Part shown: positions 63,043 to 64,000 of the stretch, piece by piece
Numbering within the stretch: the first letter of the stretch is position 1
Layout of the letters: each line of letters begins with the position of its first letter
Source of the DNA: an uncultured Verrucomicrobiales bacterium
Lineage (GTDB): Bacteria; Verrucomicrobiota; Verrucomicrobiia; Verrucomicrobiales; Akkermansiaceae
Assembly (NCBI GenBank): GCA_949373085.1
Contig: CASICJ010000002.1
Location: 1-64,000, forward strand
Length of the DNA stretch: 64,000 bases
Direction: 5' to 3'
The notes under the pieces: model-generated
The model's database searches: none
What the model was told of the DNA's origin: nothing
What the model saw: only the letters and a program-made list of their open reading frames with translations
Program-made: the position numbers and the translations under genes

Positions 63043-64000
63043 GGTAAGTTAGGAAGATCGGCATTCTGGCGACCTAGGACTTCTTCTGCAGTGTCAAAAA
63101 AAGGAACCCAGGAACGATCCTCGCCAAGGTCCATCATCAATGCCCCGTTACGAGCTTCAATCCGAATATCCCGAAATGCGCGATCTGGAGTAATTAACGG
63201 CTGAAAGTCCATAAGCAGGTTCCGAGAAGCCATCCTCACCCTTTTCGCATGGGATTGTGCCCTTTCGGGGCTCGAAACAACCCGCAACGTTGCTGACGCC
63301 TCTCCCGCAGCCGTTGCAAAACCATTCATTAGGATGGCGTCCTCATCACCAATAGCCCGCACATCTTTAGCCACTACTCCTGCGAATGTAGCAACGAAGC
63401 TGGCTGTTCCGCGATTAAATCTAACTTTACCTTCATCCCGCGGATCATTAATTACCATCTTTCCAAAGCGGGTGAAACTACTCCCGCTGAAGGTCGAAGG
63501 AAACAATAAGTAACCTCGCAATCGATTTTTTGAACTCAAATTAGACACTGAGAGCGGTGATTTCTGCTCTCGAAAAACCGAACTTAAATCAACCTGCTGA
63601 TCTGGAAGGCTAACCTGTAAACCGACGGGAAAACCAGCCGCTAGCTTCACGGCTGCCGACAGCTCAAAATTCAAGCCAAATACTTTAAGCGAATGCTCCA
63701 TGACCGCGAGCGAACGATCTCCCCAGACCACGGGGATCGTCAATCCCACTTCTGAAATTCCTTCTGCAATCCTAATTTCTCCACATGAAATCTCTCCCTC
63801 ACGAGTACTTCCCCAAAGAGGAATCTGTCCCTGGATTTGGTCTAAAGTTAGTGAAAGATCGGGAACTCGCTCCGAAAAGATCCTCAGTTTGGCATCAGAA
63901 AAAATAATCTCTCCCTCAAAATTCTCAACTGGTATTGGCCTTACGTTTGAACCATCCTCTTCGGCTGGCACGTCGCTCTGGACTAATGGCAATTCTTCGG
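63039..64000 (-). CDS. large exported/AsmA-like protein (C-terminal part)
   Basis: The frame is open to the right edge, so the N-terminus is missing. At least 319 residues are visible. Beta-rich sequence with alternating hydrophobics (FEGEIIFSDAKLRIFSERVPDLSLTLDQIQGQIPLWG; LKVFGLNFELSAAVKLAAGF) resembles AsmA/TamB-type repeats, but I do not find a diagnostic motif. Overlaps rsmD by 4 nt. Confidence 0.5.
   Translation of the reverse strand, partial: EELPLVQSDVPAEEDGSNVRPIPVENFEGEIIFSDAKLRIFSERVPDLSLTLDQIQGQIPLWGSTREGEISCGEIRIAEGISEVGLTIPVVWGDRSLAVMEHSLKVFGLNFELSAAVKLAAGFPVGLQVSLPDQQVDLSSVFREQKSPLSVSNLSSKNRLRGYLLFPSTFSGSSFTRFGKMVINDPRDEGKVRFNRGTASFVATFAGVVAKDVRAIGDEDAILMNGFATAAGEASATLRVVSSPERAQSHAKRVRMASRNLLMDFQPLITPDRAFRDIRIEARNGALMMDLGEDRSWVPFFDTAEEVLGRQNADLPNLP

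Overview
The window looks like chromosome of a member of the Verrucomicrobiota, probably Verrucomicrobiales. Evidence is the mix of families: a PSD1 (DUF1549/DUF1553) gene overlapping a DUF1501 gene, a DUF1552 protein, ThuA, LamG with a PEP-CTERM tail, very large CotH/lamin-tail-domain surface proteins, plus lipid A/KDO genes (lpxK, waaA) showing a Gram-negative envelope. This is a family-based inference; no 16S rRNA is present.

Region 1 (1-14.5 kb) is accessory DNA. It holds a BspA-type leucine-rich repeat protein, two secreted proteins of unknown function, a methyltransferase with a frameshifted DUF5690 membrane protein, a DUF2459 lipoprotein, a PSD1/DUF1501 pair, an ankyrin lipoprotein, MORN-like lipoproteins and several gene stubs. 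These are separated by eight copies of a roughly 75-bp direct repeat, all in the same orientation, with conserved ends and two alternative centres. Two open reading frames run into the repeat and take their stop codon from it. Two unrelated genes share the same upstream leader, and an identical 25-bp sequence brackets a 1.5-kb block. The array abuts the 3' end of an initiator tRNA gene. It resembles an integron cassette array in layout, but the repeat lacks attC features and no recombinase is in view. This is the best candidate here for something undescribed.

Region 2 (14.5-40.2 kb) is mostly housekeeping. It has tRNA-fMet, purB, ndk, a tightly overlapping heme block (ccsA/hemX-like, hemA, hemC, cobA-hemD fusion), a PH-domain gene broken by a stop codon, a ThuA/M14-peptidase pair, a PQQ-propeller protein, a small HTH protein, lpxK-moaA, a repeat-rich lipoprotein, DUF1552, apt-pgi and an Nramp-like transporter with an altered metal motif. 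It ends with a run of M42 peptidase, Wzz-like protein, unknown secreted protein and MoxR ATPase.

Region 3 (40.3-60.1 kb) is framed by two large CotH/LTD surface proteins. The first (40.3-44.7 kb) is wrecked by frameshifts at its 3' end. It converges on tandem LamG genes, one intact with PEP-CTERM and one frameshifted. Between these and the second giant protein (2086 aa, intact) lie ptsN-argS-proB (minus strand) and truA, a membrane protein and a GT4 glycosyltransferase (plus strand). Region 4 (60.3-64 kb) has an esterase and the chain AsmA-like(?)-rsmD-waaA.

Frameshifts fall only in accessory or surface genes; about 35 housekeeping genes read intact. That favours real decay over general sequencing error, although homopolymer-associated indels need raw-read checks.
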